NCBI GenBank assembly: GCA_028564925.1
Contig: CM053033.1
Location: 116,672,752-116,736,751, forward strand
Length of the DNA: 64,000 nucleotides
Source of the DNA: Lithobates sylvaticus
Taxonomy: Eukaryota > Chordata > Amphibia > Anura > Ranidae
Reading direction: 5' to 3'
Below, piece by piece: positions 10,616 through 21,442 of this stretch (its first letter is position 1; each line of letters opens with the position of its first letter). Both the position numbers and the translations under genes were made by a program. The notes under the pieces are model-generated. The model saw only the letters and a list, made by a program, of their open reading frames with translations. It was not told the DNA's origin and searched no databases.

Positions 10616-12238
10616 ACTGTAGGCCCTCATAGTTAGCACCGCTGGTTCCGAGGACAGAGCACTGGAGGAAGAAGAAGAGGAGGGGGTGGAGGAGAGAGGT
10701 GTGTCACAACCAGTAGCAGTAGTAGCATTTTGGAGGTGTGGTGGCGGAACAACCTCCAACACTACTGCACCTTGTCCTGCATCCCTCCCAGCTGCCAATA
10801 GAGTGACCCAATGGGCCGTGAAAGAAAGGTAACGTCCCTGTCCATGCCTGCTGGACCATGAGTCAGCGGTAATATGCACCTTACCGCTGACCGCCCTGTC
10901 CAGCGAGGCATGGACATTGCCTTCCACATGCCGGTAGAGAGACGGAATCGCCTTCCATGAGAAAAAGTGGCGTTTGGGAACCTGCCACTGAGGAACCGCA
11001 CATTGAACAAACTCACGGAAGGGGGCCGAGTCTACCAACTGAAAAGGCAGCAGTTGAAGTGCTAGCAATTTAGCCAAGCTAGCATTCAACCGCTGGGCAT
11101 GTGGATGGCTGGGAGTGTACTTCTTTCGACGGTCCAGCAGCTGGGGCAGGGAAATTTGCCTGCTACTATCGGACGTCGGTGTACTGCAATTACTTGGTTG
11201 TGACACACCTAATTCTACACCTTCAGTCCTCTCACAGCAGCTTTCAGAGAGGACTGAAGATGTAGTGGGGATGGAGATCCCAGCTGATGAGGAGCAAGGA
11301 GAGGTCCGCTTAGTTCTTTGGTGTGGGTCTTTTATGTGTGCCTGCCAACGAGCTGCATGGCAGGTCGACATATGTCTGGTCATGCTTGTGGTGCCCAAGC
11401 GGCTGATGTTTTGGCCACGCGAGATACGCTTGAGACAAATATTGCAAATAGCAGTGGTGCGATCTGATGCACTCGTCTCAAAAAAGGCCCACACCAAAGA
11501 ACTTTTCTGATAACGTGCAGAGGCAGCGCCCTGCACAGGCGGAGCTCTGCGGTGTTGTACAGTTGCTGTGCTGGCCTCTAGCTGGCCTCCAGGGGGCATC
11601 CTGCCTCGTTGGACATGTGACGCCGCATCCTCCTCCTCCTCGTCCTCCTCCTCATCCTCTCTCCCTCCAGGCACCCACGTGGCGTCAGTGACCTCATCAT
11701 CCCCTCCCTCTTCACCACTAGAGCAAACCTGGCAGTAAGCTGCAGCTGGTGGAACAGTACTGCCAGATTGCTGTCCTTCAGCATCCCCTCTCTCTGCGCG
11801 CACACTACTGACTTCCTCAAGCTGGGTATCATCATCCGAGCCTTCGAATCGTTGGGCATCCTCCTGGAGCATGTACCCAACACTGTGCTCAAAGAGTTCG
11901 GGGGACTCCTCAGGAGGACATGGTGGGTCTAGGGAAGGGGTGGCTGATGATGCCATTGAGTACGCGTTGGCAGCTGCTCTGCCAGTACCCTGAGCCTGGG
12001 TGAGAGAGGATGAGGAGGATGAGGAGGGCTTGGTCATCCATTCTACCAAGCCTTCAGCATGATGCGGCTCCACATGTCCAGCTGCCGAAAACAAAGACGC
12101 GCGTGTCCCATGTTCACGTGCTGATGACGATGCACGACCACGTCCACGGCCACGGCCACGTCCACTAGAAACAGAGCCTGCCTGCCCTGTGTTCTTGGCT
12201 CTGCACGCTCTGCCTCCCCTTGGCGGTCTTCCAGCCAT
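10532..12238 (-). CDS. hAT transposase, N-terminal part (BED finger and first catalytic Asp), C-terminally truncated
   Basis: 568 codons from ATG at 12238. Residues 1-40 are Arg/Gly-rich (GRGRGRGRGR), then come an acidic region (about 195-205) and a BED-type zinc finger at about 246-296: VWAFF, CNIC, then HMSTCH. Residues 366-480 form the hAT core start, with YTPSHPHAQRLNASLAKLLA, HFFSWKAIPSL and HITADSWSSRHGQGRY, where D459 is the expected first catalytic acid. The rest of the RNase H-like core and the C-terminal dimerisation domain are absent. After about residue 535 the frame runs into the 150-bp duplicated tail and stops. The product could at most bind DNA. It is clearly the same family as the transposase at 25045-28580. 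The start is supported by continuity with a splice-acceptor-like site 25 bases upstream. Confidence 0.85.
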   Translation of the reverse strand: MAGRPPRGGRACRAKNTGQAGSVSSGRGRGRGRGRASSSAREHGTRASLFSAAGHVEPHHAEGLVEWMTKPSSSSSSSLTQAQGTGRAAANAYSMASSATPSLDPPCPPEESPELFEHSVGYMLQEDAQRFEGSDDDTQLEEVSSVRAERGDAEGQQSGSTVPPAAAYCQVCSSGEEGGDDEVTDATWVPGGREDEEEDEEEEDAASHVQRGRMPPGGQLEASTATVQHRRAPPVQGAASARYQKSSLVWAFFETSASDRTTAICNICLKRISRGQNISRLGTTSMTRHMSTCHAARWQAHIKDPHQRTKRTSPCSSSAGISIPTTSSVLSESCCERTEGVELGVSQPSNCSTPTSDSSRQISLPQLLDRRKKYTPSHPHAQRLNASLAKLLALQLLPFQLVDSAPFREFVQCAVPQWQVPKRHFFSWKAIPSLYRHVEGNVHASLDRAVSGKVHITADSWSSRHGQGRYLSFTAHWVTLLAAGRDAGQGAVVLEVVPPPHLQNATTATGCDTPLSSTPSSSSSSSALSSEPAVLTMRAYSLVATPSTTTAKGPIFLPCSTGACNYKS

Positions 12239-12239
12239 T

Positions 12240-14712
12240 GTAGTCGGTAGTCCTGTGGGTGCTGCTGAGAAGAAAATATAGGAGCTCTGTGTGATGCCAC
12301 TAACACACTAGAAGTCCTATGGGTGCTTCTGCAAAGAAAATATAGGAGCTCTGTGTGATGCCACTAACACACTAGAAGTCCTGTGGGTGCTGCTGAGAAG
12401 AAAATATAGGAGCTCTGTGTGATGCCACTAACACACTAGAAGTCCTATGGGTGCTTCTGCAAAGAAAATATAGGAGCTCTGTGTGATGCCACTAACACAC
12501 TAGAAGTCCTGTGGGTGCTGCTGAGAAGAAAATATAGGAGCTCTGTGTGATGCCACTAACACACTAGAAGTCCTATGGGTGCTTCTGCAAAGAAAATATA
12601 GGAGCTCTGTGTGATGCCACTAACACACTAGAAGTCCTGTGGGTGCTGCTGAGAAGAAAATATAGGAGCTCTGTGTGATGCCACTAACACACTAGAAGTC
12701 CTGTGGGTGCTGCTGAGAAGAAAATATAGGAGCTCTGTGTGATGCCACTAACACACTAGAAGTCCTATGGGTGCTTCTGCAAAGAAAATACAGGAGCTCT
12801 GTGTGATGCCACTAACACACTAGAAGTCCTGTGGGTGCTGCTGAGAAGAAAATATAGGAGCTCTGTGTGATGCCACTAACACACTAGAAGTCCTATGGGT
12901 GCTTCTGCAAAGAAAATACAGGAGCTCTGTGTGATGCCACTAACACACTAGAAGTCCTGTGGGTGCTGCTGAGAAGAAAATATAGGAGCTCTGTGTGATG
13001 CCACTAACACACTAGAAGTCCTATGGGTGCTTCTGCAAAGAAAATATAGGAGCTCTGTGTGATGCCACTAACACACTAGAAGTCCTATGGGTGCTTCTGC
13101 AAAGAAAATATAGGAGCTCTGTGTGATGCCACTAACACACTAGAAGTCCTGTGGGTGCTGCTGAGAAGAAAATATAGGAGCTCTGTGTGATGCCACTAAC
13201 ACACTAGAAGTCCTATGGGTGCTTCTGGGAAGAAAATATAGGAGCTCTGTGTGATGGGACTAACACACTACAAGTCCTATGGGTGCTTCTGCAAAGAAAA
13301 TATAGGAGCTCTGTGTGATGCCACTAACACACAATTGAAGTCCTATGGGTGCTTCTGGGAAGAAAATATAGGAGCTCTGTGTGATGGGACTAACACACTA
13401 CAAGTCCTATGGGTGCTTCTGGGAAGAAAATATAGGAGCTCTGTGTGATGGGACTAACACACAATTGAAGTCCTATGGGTGCTTCTGGGAAGAAAATATA
13501 GGAGCTCTGTGTGATGGGACTAACACACTACAAGTCCTATGGGTGCTTCTGGGAAGAAAATATAGGAGCTCTGTGTGATGGCACTAACACACAATTGAAG
13601 TCCTATGGGTGCTTCTGGGAAGAAAATATAGGAGCTCTGTGTGATGGGACTAACACAGTACAAGTCCTATGGGTGCTTCTGGGAAGAAAATATAGGATCT
13701 CTGTGCGATGCCACTAACACACAATTGAAGTCCTATGGGTGCTTCTGGGAAGAAAATATAGGAGCTCTGTGTGATGGGACTAACACACTACAAGTCCTAT
13801 GGGTGCTTCTGGGAAGAAAATATAGGAGCGCTGTGTGATGGGACTAACACACTACAAGTCCTATGGGTGCTTCTGGGAAGAAAATATAGGAGCTCTGTGT
13901 GATGGGACTAACACACTACAAGTCCTATGGGTGCTTCTGGGAAGAAAATATAGGAACTCTGTGTGATGGGACTAACACACTACAAGTCCTATGGGTGCTT
14001 CTGGGAAGAAAATATAGGAGCTCTGTGTGATGGGACTAACACACTACAAGTCCTATGGGTGCTTCTGGGAAGAAAATATAGGAACTCTGTGTGATGGGAC
14101 TAACACACTACAAGTCCTATGGGTGCTTCTGGGAAGAAAATATAGGAGCTCTGTGTGATGGGACTAACACACTACAAGTCCTATGGGTGCTTCTGGGAAG
14201 AAAATATAGGAACTCTGTGTGATGCCACTAACACAGTACAAGTCCTATGGGTGCTTCTGGGAAGAAAATATAGGAGCTCTGTGCGATGCCACTAACACAC
14301 AATTGAAGTCCTATGGGTGCTTCTGGGAAGAAAATATAGGAGCTCTGTGTGATGGGACTAACACACTACAAGTCCTATGGGTGCTTCTGGGAAGAAAATA
14401 TAGGAACTCTGTGTGATGGGACTAACACACTACAAGTCCTATGGGTGCTTCTGGGAAGAAAATATAGGAACTCTGTGTGATGGGACTAACACACTACAAG
14501 TCCTATGGGTGCTTCTGGGAAGAAAATATAGGAGCTCTGTGTGATGGGACTAACACACTACAAGTCCTATGGGTGCTTCTGGGAAGAAAATATAGGAACT
14601 CTGTGTGATGCCACTAACACAGTACAAGTCCTATGGGTGCTTCTGGGAAGAAAATATAGGAGCTCTGTTTGCTGCCACTAACACACTAGAAGTCCTATGG
14701 GTGCTTTTGGGG
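12240..14712. repeat. 64-bp tandem array, about 38 copies, inside hAT element 1
   Basis: Unit AGTCCTATGGGTGCTTCT-GCAAAG-AAAATATAGGAGCTCTGTG and TGATGCCACTAACACAC. Three sub-types differ in one window: GCTGAG, GCAAAG or GGGAAG before AAAATATAGG, and in CTAGA, CTACA or CAATTGA at the junction. From about 12240 to 13200 the GCTGAG and GCAAAG types largely alternate. From about 13210 the GGGAAG type dominates, with a 130-bp period around 13250-13840. Read on the minus strand, each unit contains a pyrimidine tract ending in AG (TATTTTCTTCTCAG or variants). The array ends directly beside the transposase start. Short frames inside repeat every 130 bases and are artefacts. Confidence 0.95.
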
Positions 14713-15313
14713 TGCAGTGCTGTACTAACAGCACTGCGGTTGGTACTACTGAAATACTGTACTAATAGTAAGACACGTACCAGACTAACCCCCAGCAGCA
14801 GCTAAAAACACACTAACCAGCAGCAGCAATGGACGATCAATGACAGGTAGCAATGGTTTAGCAAATAAATAGCCAATGGTTTAGCAAAGTAGAGCAAATC
14901 TTTCTATATGAATCTAGCAAAGAGTGACACAGAATCAGCCTGATCTCTCCTAAAGCCGGAACTCATGTGACCGGCGCCGACGGCGTGGCGGCCTTTTAAA
15001 TGAGGGGGCGTGTACTAAAGCCCCTGAGCTGTAATTGGCTACAGGCGTCCTGCCTGTAGCCAATTATGGCTCTCCGAGTTTCCGGCGCTGTGATTGGCCA
15101 AGCATGCGGGGTCACAGTGCATGCTTGGCCAATCATCAGCCAGCAATGCACTGCGCCGGCCGCGCCGGCCGCAATGCATTGCGGGGCCGCTCGCAACACA
15201 CGAATGTGATTCGAGCGGCCCAAATAGTTATGGGCTCGCCGAGCGAGCGAACACCCGGTGCTCGATGCGAACATGGGTTCGCATCGAGCACCGGGCCCAT
15301 CCCTACTTTGCAG

Positions 15314-16027
15314 TCCCTTGTAAACAATGTATGTTAGTCGCAGACCATTTTTTTGTATTGAGAGCCCTACAGCACAGCTTCTGGTGTGATTGGTCTCTGT
15401 AGACTCACTGTGTATGGAAGTCTTTGTTTGCGGTTAACATATCTTGATACATTGGACACTGCCTTAGGTCACTTCTTAGTCCCTTGGGTACTGTATTTGT
15501 AACTTCTAGGGTACAATCCAGTTTTGTGGCTGTTGCACAGCCTTATGAAGTGACCAGGTCATCAAAACTAACTTAATGAGTCAGGCAGTTCAGGCTGTAT
15601 TAGTGGGAACTACCTCACAATTGTAACCACTGGGCGCAATTCTATCTTTAATATTCACCTTTTTTTCTGAGACAATGGTTACACCAGAGGGAAGTCAGCG
15701 TTGACATCATCTGCCAGGGTGAGTGGTGCTCACATGCATGGCAACATTGTTTTCCAGTGTCCATCTCTTTTAGGCAGGTCTATACAACTCAAATTTTCAA
15801 GAATTACTATATTTTGATGTCCCTCAATAGACTACAAAACTACAGTTTATACAGTATGTATAAAAATCTTATTGTGTTAACACTCTTGCTGCATAGCTTA
15901 CTCGGTTAAAGAAAATTGAAAAATACCAGACCTGCTGCAGGATCAACAGGTCATAGAATTATGCTACAGGGGGACTCAGAAAAACAAAAATTGCTGTGTT
16001 AATTGTAATTTGGATTCTCTGTTCTGC
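15314..16027. other. No gene or repeat recognised
   Basis: Ordinary composition, with no long frame and no clear terminal repeats. It may be single-copy intergenic or intronic sequence between two hAT insertions. Confidence 0.4.
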
Positions 16028-16035
16028 ACCTCAAT

Positions 16036-16972
16036 CAGGGCCATCTTAAGAGCATTATAGGCCCCCGGGCAATACAGTGCACTGGGGCCCTGTCTACACG
16101 ATCACGCACGAGAATAAAAATGCAAATTATCAATAAGGCTATATTTATTGGTACTTCCAACAAAATCAGTGTTTAAACATTAACACAACAGTTGGACAAT
16201 ATAACACGAGTTTGATGGGCACAGTGGCATCGTTTGATGCGCACAGCGGCAGCATTTGGGCACAGTGACAGCATTTGATGGGCACAGTGGCAGCTTTTGA
16301 TGGACACAGTGGCAGCTTTTGATGGGCACAGTGGCTGTGTTTGATGGGCAGAGTGGCTGTGTTTGATGGGCACAGTGGCAGCTTTGATGGGCACAGTGGC
16401 AGCTTTGATGGGCACAGTGGCTGTGTTTGATGGGCACAGTGGCTGTGTTTGATGGGCACAGTGGCAGCTTTGATGGGCACAGTGGCAGCTTTGATGGGCA
16501 CAGTGGCTGTGTTTAATGAGCACAGTGGCAGCTTTTGAGGGTCACAGACAGTGGCTGTGTTTGATGCACAACTTGAACTTATTTAAGTAGACATTGTTAG
16601 ACTTACTTGAGGGCGTCGGCCTGGTGCAGTTCAGCGCGTCACTCACAGCAGCAAGGCAGCGCCAGCTATCAAGGGCCGTCTTTCCGCTCCGCTCCCTCTC
16701 CATGCTGTCTGAAGAACATGGCAGAGGTGGGCAGAGCCTGTTCACTAGCCACTGGGGCAGCCGCGGTGCGTTATGAATGCTGGGACGGCCGCGGCCTCTG
16801 ATTGATGTCACTGGTTGCTAGCTAGATGCCAGCCGGCGAAGTGAGCAACCAGTGCAGTCAGTCAATTTAAGCAGCAGATTGCAGTGCTGAGGATCAGTCC
16901 TGGGTGGGGCCCTCCAGACAAGTGGGGCCCCTTGGCAACTGCCCAGCATGCCCAGTGGAAAAAACGACCCTG
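16036..16972. mobile_element. hAT-type MITE (family B) with internal minisatellite
   Basis: Starts CAGGGCCATCTTAAGAG and ends AAAAAACGACCCTG. The 8-bp flank ACCTCAAT is duplicated exactly (16028-16035, 16973-16980). Inner ends carry GGGGCCCTGTCTAC and GGGGCCCTCCAGAC. There is no transposase. A 22-bp tandem array fills 16208-16560. The right part (16600-16900) is GC-rich and unique. Confidence 0.92.
16208..16560. repeat. 21-22-bp minisatellite, unit TTTGATGGGCACAGTGGCAGC
   Basis: About 16 units; the variable third is GGCAGC or GGCTGTGT. The units are free of stops in three minus frames, which creates overlapping 85-116-codon frames of no significance. Confidence 0.95.
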
Positions 16973-17247
16973 ACCTCAATTACAAGAACAACCTCAGCCC
17001 CTCTGACACAGCTGGTTAAATGAAAGTCACTGTAAGCACCTGGCTACACTAGTGACAGACTGTAGCATATTTCCATTTTTTTTTTATTTTGCCCATAGTT
17101 TTGTAGCAGAGTGCCTGTTATCTCACTATGGTCAGATACAAGTGCAGGCCCTTTTAACTCAATTTCTCACAACTCCCTGGGTTCCTGGACAAGTCCAGGA
17201 AGTATACATTCCTCAGTTTCATTCCCTCAGGAGCCCAGATAGGCCAC

Positions 17248-17996
17248 TGTCAGAATTTAAGAAATCAGGCCGAGACAGAAGTACAGTTAAATCACACTTG
17301 TTTACAGGGCTGGTGCAAGGATTTTTGACACCCTAGGCAAAACCTAATTTTGCCCCCCCATTGGCTCCACCCGTGACTCCACCCGCTTTGCCCTGTCCAT
17401 GTGACAGGAGGTGGCATTATACAGGAAGCATCGGCTCTGCTTCCTCTAGCGCTGGCTCTAGTGCTGCACTGTGCCTCTAATTACACTACCGGTCGGACAG
17501 AGCAGCTGTCTGAGACTGAGTTAGTTACATGCTTCAGCCTGCAGATCATGCAGACGCAGAGGGAAACCAGTGGCCATGCGTCCCTAGGCAGCAGTGCACC
17601 CTAGGCGGTTGCCTACTTTGCCTAGTGGTAGCACCGGCTTTGCTTGTTTAATAATAAAAGTAAAAAGAATAAACGTAGTCAAAACATAGCCAAAGTTCAG
17701 TAACCGTAATGGATAGTCAGCCAAGCCAGAAGTCAGGGATCAATGTAGTGGAACAGCAAGCAGGATCTGGAGCCAGAAGGGATGTCGGCAAAGCAAGTCT
17801 TGAACAGGATCGCAGGAGATCATTTCTGTGATGTTGACCAAGGCGAAGGCAGAGAACCTCTGGACTGGATGGCTTAAGTAGGCAGGACTGACGAGCAGGA
17901 TATCATCAACAGCTGAGTAACTGTGTAGAGATAGGAGCTGGCAATTAGCCTACAGCTGAGCGGCCAGCTCAGAGAAGGAAGGGCTGAGCCCTGACA
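17248..17996. mobile_element. Solo LTR of a retroelement, holding an hAT MITE
   Basis: Begins TGTCAGAATTT, ends GAGCCCTGACA, and is flanked by an exact 5-bp duplication GCCAC (17243-17247, 17997-18001). Without the inserted 338-bp MITE and its 8-bp duplication the LTR is about 400 bp. No internal retroelement region is attached, so it is a solo LTR, probably Gypsy-type by its TGTCAG...CTGACA ends. It is an old fossil: it predates the MITE insertion. Confidence 0.7.
17305..17642. mobile_element. hAT-type MITE (family A), short copy
   Basis: Ends CAGGGCTGGTGCAAGG and TGGTAGCACCGGCTTTG, with an exact 8-bp duplication CTTGTTTA (17297-17304, 17643-17650). It matches the outer parts of the 1.8-kb copy at 1342-3142 but has no minisatellite, so it shows the compact form of the family. 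Confidence 0.92.
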
Positions 17997-18084
17997 GCCA
18001 CAATAGCTGAGGCAGAGGGACAAGTGACCTGCAGTCAGGTGAGTGGCCCTCCACTGTCAGAACCAGTGTGTGGGCAGCCATGTA

Positions 18085-18600
18085 GGGTTGCCACCTCATC
18101 CCTTTAAATCCAAACACATATTAATTACACAGGTTCTGAGGCTAATTTATTGCAGATAAGGCGCCAAGTGAGTTTAATTACCACCTTAATCAGCCACAGA
18201 ACCTGTGCCATTATTATGATTATACAGGATTTATATAGCGCCAACAGTTTGCGCAGCGCTTTACAACATGAGGGCAGACAGTACACTTACAATACAAATC
18301 AATACAGGAGGAACCAGAGGACCGTGCTAGTTAGAGCTTACAATCAAGTGGAAACAAAAAGGTAATAACTGTGGGGGATGAGCTGATGGAGAAAATTAAA
18401 ATACAGTTGTTAGGTGTGGGTAGGGTAGGCTTCTCGGAAGAGAAGGGCTTTCAGGGATTGTCTACAAGCTAATAAAGTAGGAGATAAGTGGACAGATTGG
18501 GTTAGGGCATTTCGTAGGATTGGAGAGGATTGGAGAGGCTTTGGAAAGGTCCTGGAGGTGAGCATGGGTGTTTGGTTTTAAAGGGATGAGGTGGCAATCC
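18085..18600. mobile_element. TA-flanked MITE with long inverted ends, carrying another repeat
   Basis: GGGTTGCCACCTCATCCCTT at the left is mirrored by AAGGGATGAGGTGGCAATCC at the right, with TA on both sides (18083-18084, 18601-18602). The inverted repeat extends about 35 bp. The centre (about 18205-18560) contains TTTATATAGCGCCAACAGTTTG, GCGCAGCGCTTTACAAC and AATACAGGAGGAACCAGAGG, words of a very common ranid dispersed repeat of uncertain class. Confidence 0.82.
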
Positions 18601-18602
18601 TA

Positions 18603-18947
18603 CAGCAATGGCAGAGCCTAATAGCATGCAGCTTTTCCAGAAGACCCAATTATTGTCGAGAACACCTCCCTGATTGCAACCAAAGTACTCCAGGTCCAGT
18701 GGGGAGTCCCCCTCCTGTTCATCTACAGTTTTAAAAGATTATGCCTCAATTAAGATATTTTTTTCGATAGGGGTGGGTACCATCATCCATATTATATAGA
18801 AAGAAAAGCCTGGGGCCACCTCATAAGTGCCCCTGGCGGAGGAAAGGTAGGTTTGGACTATCTCGGTACCTCAAGGATTTAGACAAAGATATATTTTAAA
18901 ATAAAATTTTATGAAAATAAAGAATAAAAACATTATAGTGAAAACCA
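18603..18947. other. No feature recognised
   Basis: Unique-looking sequence between two MITEs; A-rich at the right edge. Confidence 0.35.
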
Positions 18948-18949
18948 TA

Positions 18950-19910
18950 TACCGTATATACTTGAGTATAAGCCGACCCGAATATAAGCCGAGGCATTTA
19001 GTTTTACCACAAACAACTGGTAAAACTTATTGATTTGAGTATAAGCCTAGGGTGAGAAATGCGCAGCTACTGTAATGCGTATACACGATCGGAATTCTCG
19101 TCAGAAAAAACTCTGACAGTTTTTCCAACGGAATTCCGACGGAATTCCGCTCAAGCTGTGTTGCCTACACACGATCACACCAAATTCCGACGGTCAATAA
19201 CACAGCGGCATAACACACGTTCGACAGCACTATAAAAGGGAAGTTTAATGCGTCCGAGCATGCGTCGAATTGTTTTCGAGCATGCGTCGGAATTTTGCGT
19301 GTCGGAATTGCCTACACACGATCGGAAAATCCGATAGAAAGGTTTTCCGTCGGAAAAATTGAGAACAGGTTCTCAATTCAAAGTCCGTCGGAAATTCCGA
19401 CAGAAAAAGACCGTTGACCATACACACGGTCGGACTGTTTCCATCGGAAATTCCGACCGTGTGTACACATTAGTGGAAAAGAGGGTCAACAATGCCCATT
19501 TGCATCCTCACTGTGCCCATTTGCATGCCTCACTGTGCCAATTTGCAGCCATAGGTCCCCCAAACTTCAAACTTGGTAGTTAAGGGTTCCTAAATGCCCC
19601 CTAGCTGCAGCCAAAATTTGATTGCTGCAGATGGACACAGTTGACCAAATTTAGGGCCCTGTATCTCGGGGTCCCTTGGTGCTAAGTACCCCATCTTTGA
19701 AAATGTTGGTGCTACTTCCACTGGGTTTGAATACTACATTTGGGGTTCCTAGCACCAAGTGGCCCTGAGATACGGGGCCCCAAATTCGGGTCGGAAAATG
19801 TCATTTTCTGCTGCAGAAAAGTGCGTGACTCCAGTATAAGCCGAGGGGGGGCACTTTCAGCACAAAAAAATGTGCTGAAAAACTCGGCTTATACTCGAGT
19901 ATATACGGTA
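18950..19910. mobile_element. Mariner-type MITE (CGTATATACTCGAGTATAAG ends)
   Basis: Inverted ends TACCGTATATACTTGAGTAT and ATACTCGAGTATATACGGTA lie within TA duplications (18948-18949, 19911-19912). AAGCCGA words and a TTTTTCAGCACA block are typical of a MITE family widespread in vertebrates. It carries three copies of a CTCACTGTGCCCATTTGC unit (19483-19545) and is split by a second MITE (19075-19470). Confidence 0.85.
19075..19470. mobile_element. Ranid-type MITE rich in GGAATTCCGAC palindromes
   Basis: Ends ATGCGTATACACGATCGGAA and TTCCGACCGTGTGTACACAT are inverted; TA flanks both sides. The body is built from short inverted words (TCGGAATT, CCGACGGAATTCCG, GTCGGAAATTCCGAC, ACACACGATCGGAA). 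It sits inside the mariner-type MITE, so it is the younger of the two. Confidence 0.78.
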
Positions 19911-19912
19911 TA

Positions 19913-21250
19913 CAGAACTATTGGTACAATCAATAGTTACAGCCGTATACAGTGCTGTTCATCTATGTTACCAGGACTCTTCTAGACTTTACAGAGAGCT
20001 ATGCGGTTTATGAGATTAATCTCAAATAGCTATGGACTGCATTGTTAAAGTAGTGTTTCTTAAAACATGGTTTTCTGTTATAGAGATATGCTATGCAGCC
20101 ACATGTTATCTAGATTGAGTCACAGAGACATTGATGTGTAGAGTCAATACTTGTGCAGCTTTTAGAATCATATAGTATATGCATGTTCTTTGCCATCCTA
20201 AACCTGTTTTGAAATATTTTTTCTAACTTTGCACCTGTTCAGGTAAATTTGGCTGATTACCTATTCTGTCAAAGGTAAGTTTTAATGATGTTTTAACCCT
20301 TTTGCTGCATGAGTCAATTTTTTTTCTTTTCATTTTGCACACACTTTTACATGAAAACACACTTTAAAAGAGATTCATAGATTTCATACTAATCTAGGTG
20401 GATGCAGCATCTGTCCCCCGGCGCCTCTACACTGAGAACCGAACGATCGAACACCGCTGATCGCTCGGTTCTGACAGCTCTGTGAGCAGAGAGCTGCTTA
20501 CTGTTAGTCACAGCTCTCTGCTTTGCTCCCTCCTCGCTCATTGGAGCGCTGGGCTGTGGAGGGGGCGAAGCTGCCAGCTCAGGCTCTCAGCAGCTCAATG
20601 AGAGGCTGAGCCAGGTGTAGGTCCAGGGACCTGGTGGATCCCGACTTCCATTGTTGTGATGATCAACAGAGAGCAGACTTCAGCCCGCTATACTTCTCTT
20701 TTAAATCTTCAAAAATTATATAATTTCTGAAAGACTCTGTAGAATAAATGGTTACTATGTATTACTGTATTACTAATTAATATGTAATTACTATGTACAA
20801 TATTTTAGATACTCTTTATTAAATCCAAATGAAATATACATTTTCAGTAAAAAATACTCTCAAATTAGATGGCTTGCATTTAAACACAATATAATCCCCA
20901 ATTCGTTGGTAAAATTTAAAAGTCAGATTGCATTGAGTAAATAGATATCAAATATGTTAAGCTTGAAGCAGGGACCCTGCTCTAAGCTGTCCACTGTCCA
21001 CTAATAAATGTGTGTTTTCCAGCTAGGCTGTAATCAACCTAAGCTCTCAGGAACATGTCTGCTCAGAATGTTCTCTTTTCGGACCTTGTATCAGCCTGGG
21101 GCATGTGTTTTAGACCCAAAGGCCTTAGCTACTCTGCTGGAGTGTATATCCAGAGGGAGGAGAGCTAAAAGATAGTTGCATGGAAGGAACATTTGTGAGG
21201 AATCTCTCTTTAAGGCAGTAATGGTTTAATGAGTAATTTGGCTGAATCGG
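19913..21250. other. Mostly unannotated; one GC-rich dispersed-repeat remnant
   Basis: 20400-20690 contains ACCGAACGATCGAACACCGC, TGATCGCTCGGTTCTGACAG, CAGCTCTCTGC and GGTCCAGGGACCTGG, words of a frog DNA-repeat remnant. The remainder, including the AT-rich block near 20730-20960, shows no gene or clear element. Confidence 0.35.
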
Positions 21251-21420
21251 GCAGGGCAGCCAATCCACGCTAGTTTCACTAGTGTGCCCTTAAAAGCCAT
21301 CACAGCCATGCCTACTAATGGCATGGCTGTGATTGGTCAGTGCAGCATGTGACCCAGCCTCTATATAAGGTACAGGCACACAGCACAGCACCTCACTCTG
21401 CTATAGACAGGTTCCTGTGC
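21251..21420 (+). promoter_or_regulatory. Displaced copy of an hAT-family promoter segment
   Basis: 170 bases that, by eye, match 24543-24712 without a single mismatch or gap. They include the TATA box CTATATAAGG (21361-21370) and the hairpin GCCATGCCTACTAATGGCATGGC. Sequence on both sides differs completely from the second locus. In the second locus this segment lies upstream of an hAT transposase. Here it lies 23 bases before an ATG that opens a 116-codon frame. Confidence 0.75.
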
Positions 21421-21442
21421 AGATATTTAAAATAAGAAAAAG

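Larger units (their letters stand above)
9261..15305 (-). mobile_element. hAT element 1 (complete ends, 6.0 kb)
   Basis: The termini TAGGGATGAGCC and GGGCCCATCCCTA are inverted, and the element is flanked by an exact 8-bp duplication CTTTGCAG (9253-9260, 15306-15313). It carries a transposase frame on the minus strand (10532-12238) and a 64-bp tandem array upstream of it (12240-14712). A GC-rich terminal region (14950-15305) with a hairpin of GTTCGCATCGAGCACCGG-like words lies at the 5' end. Sequence between 9420 and 10300 includes a segment (about 9930-10235) that looks like another dispersed repeat inserted in the 3' part. Both ends are intact, so the copy could be mobilised in trans even though its gene is truncated. 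Confidence 0.92.

Noticed and set aside
12240-14712. CRISPR array or protein-coding repeat
   Set aside because: Units are contiguous with no unique spacers, the context is a vertebrate transposon, and the 65-codon frames simply recur with the 130-bp period.
16166-16523. Three overlapping minus-strand frames of 85-116 codons
   Set aside because: They translate the 22-bp GATGGGCACAGTGGCAGC array.
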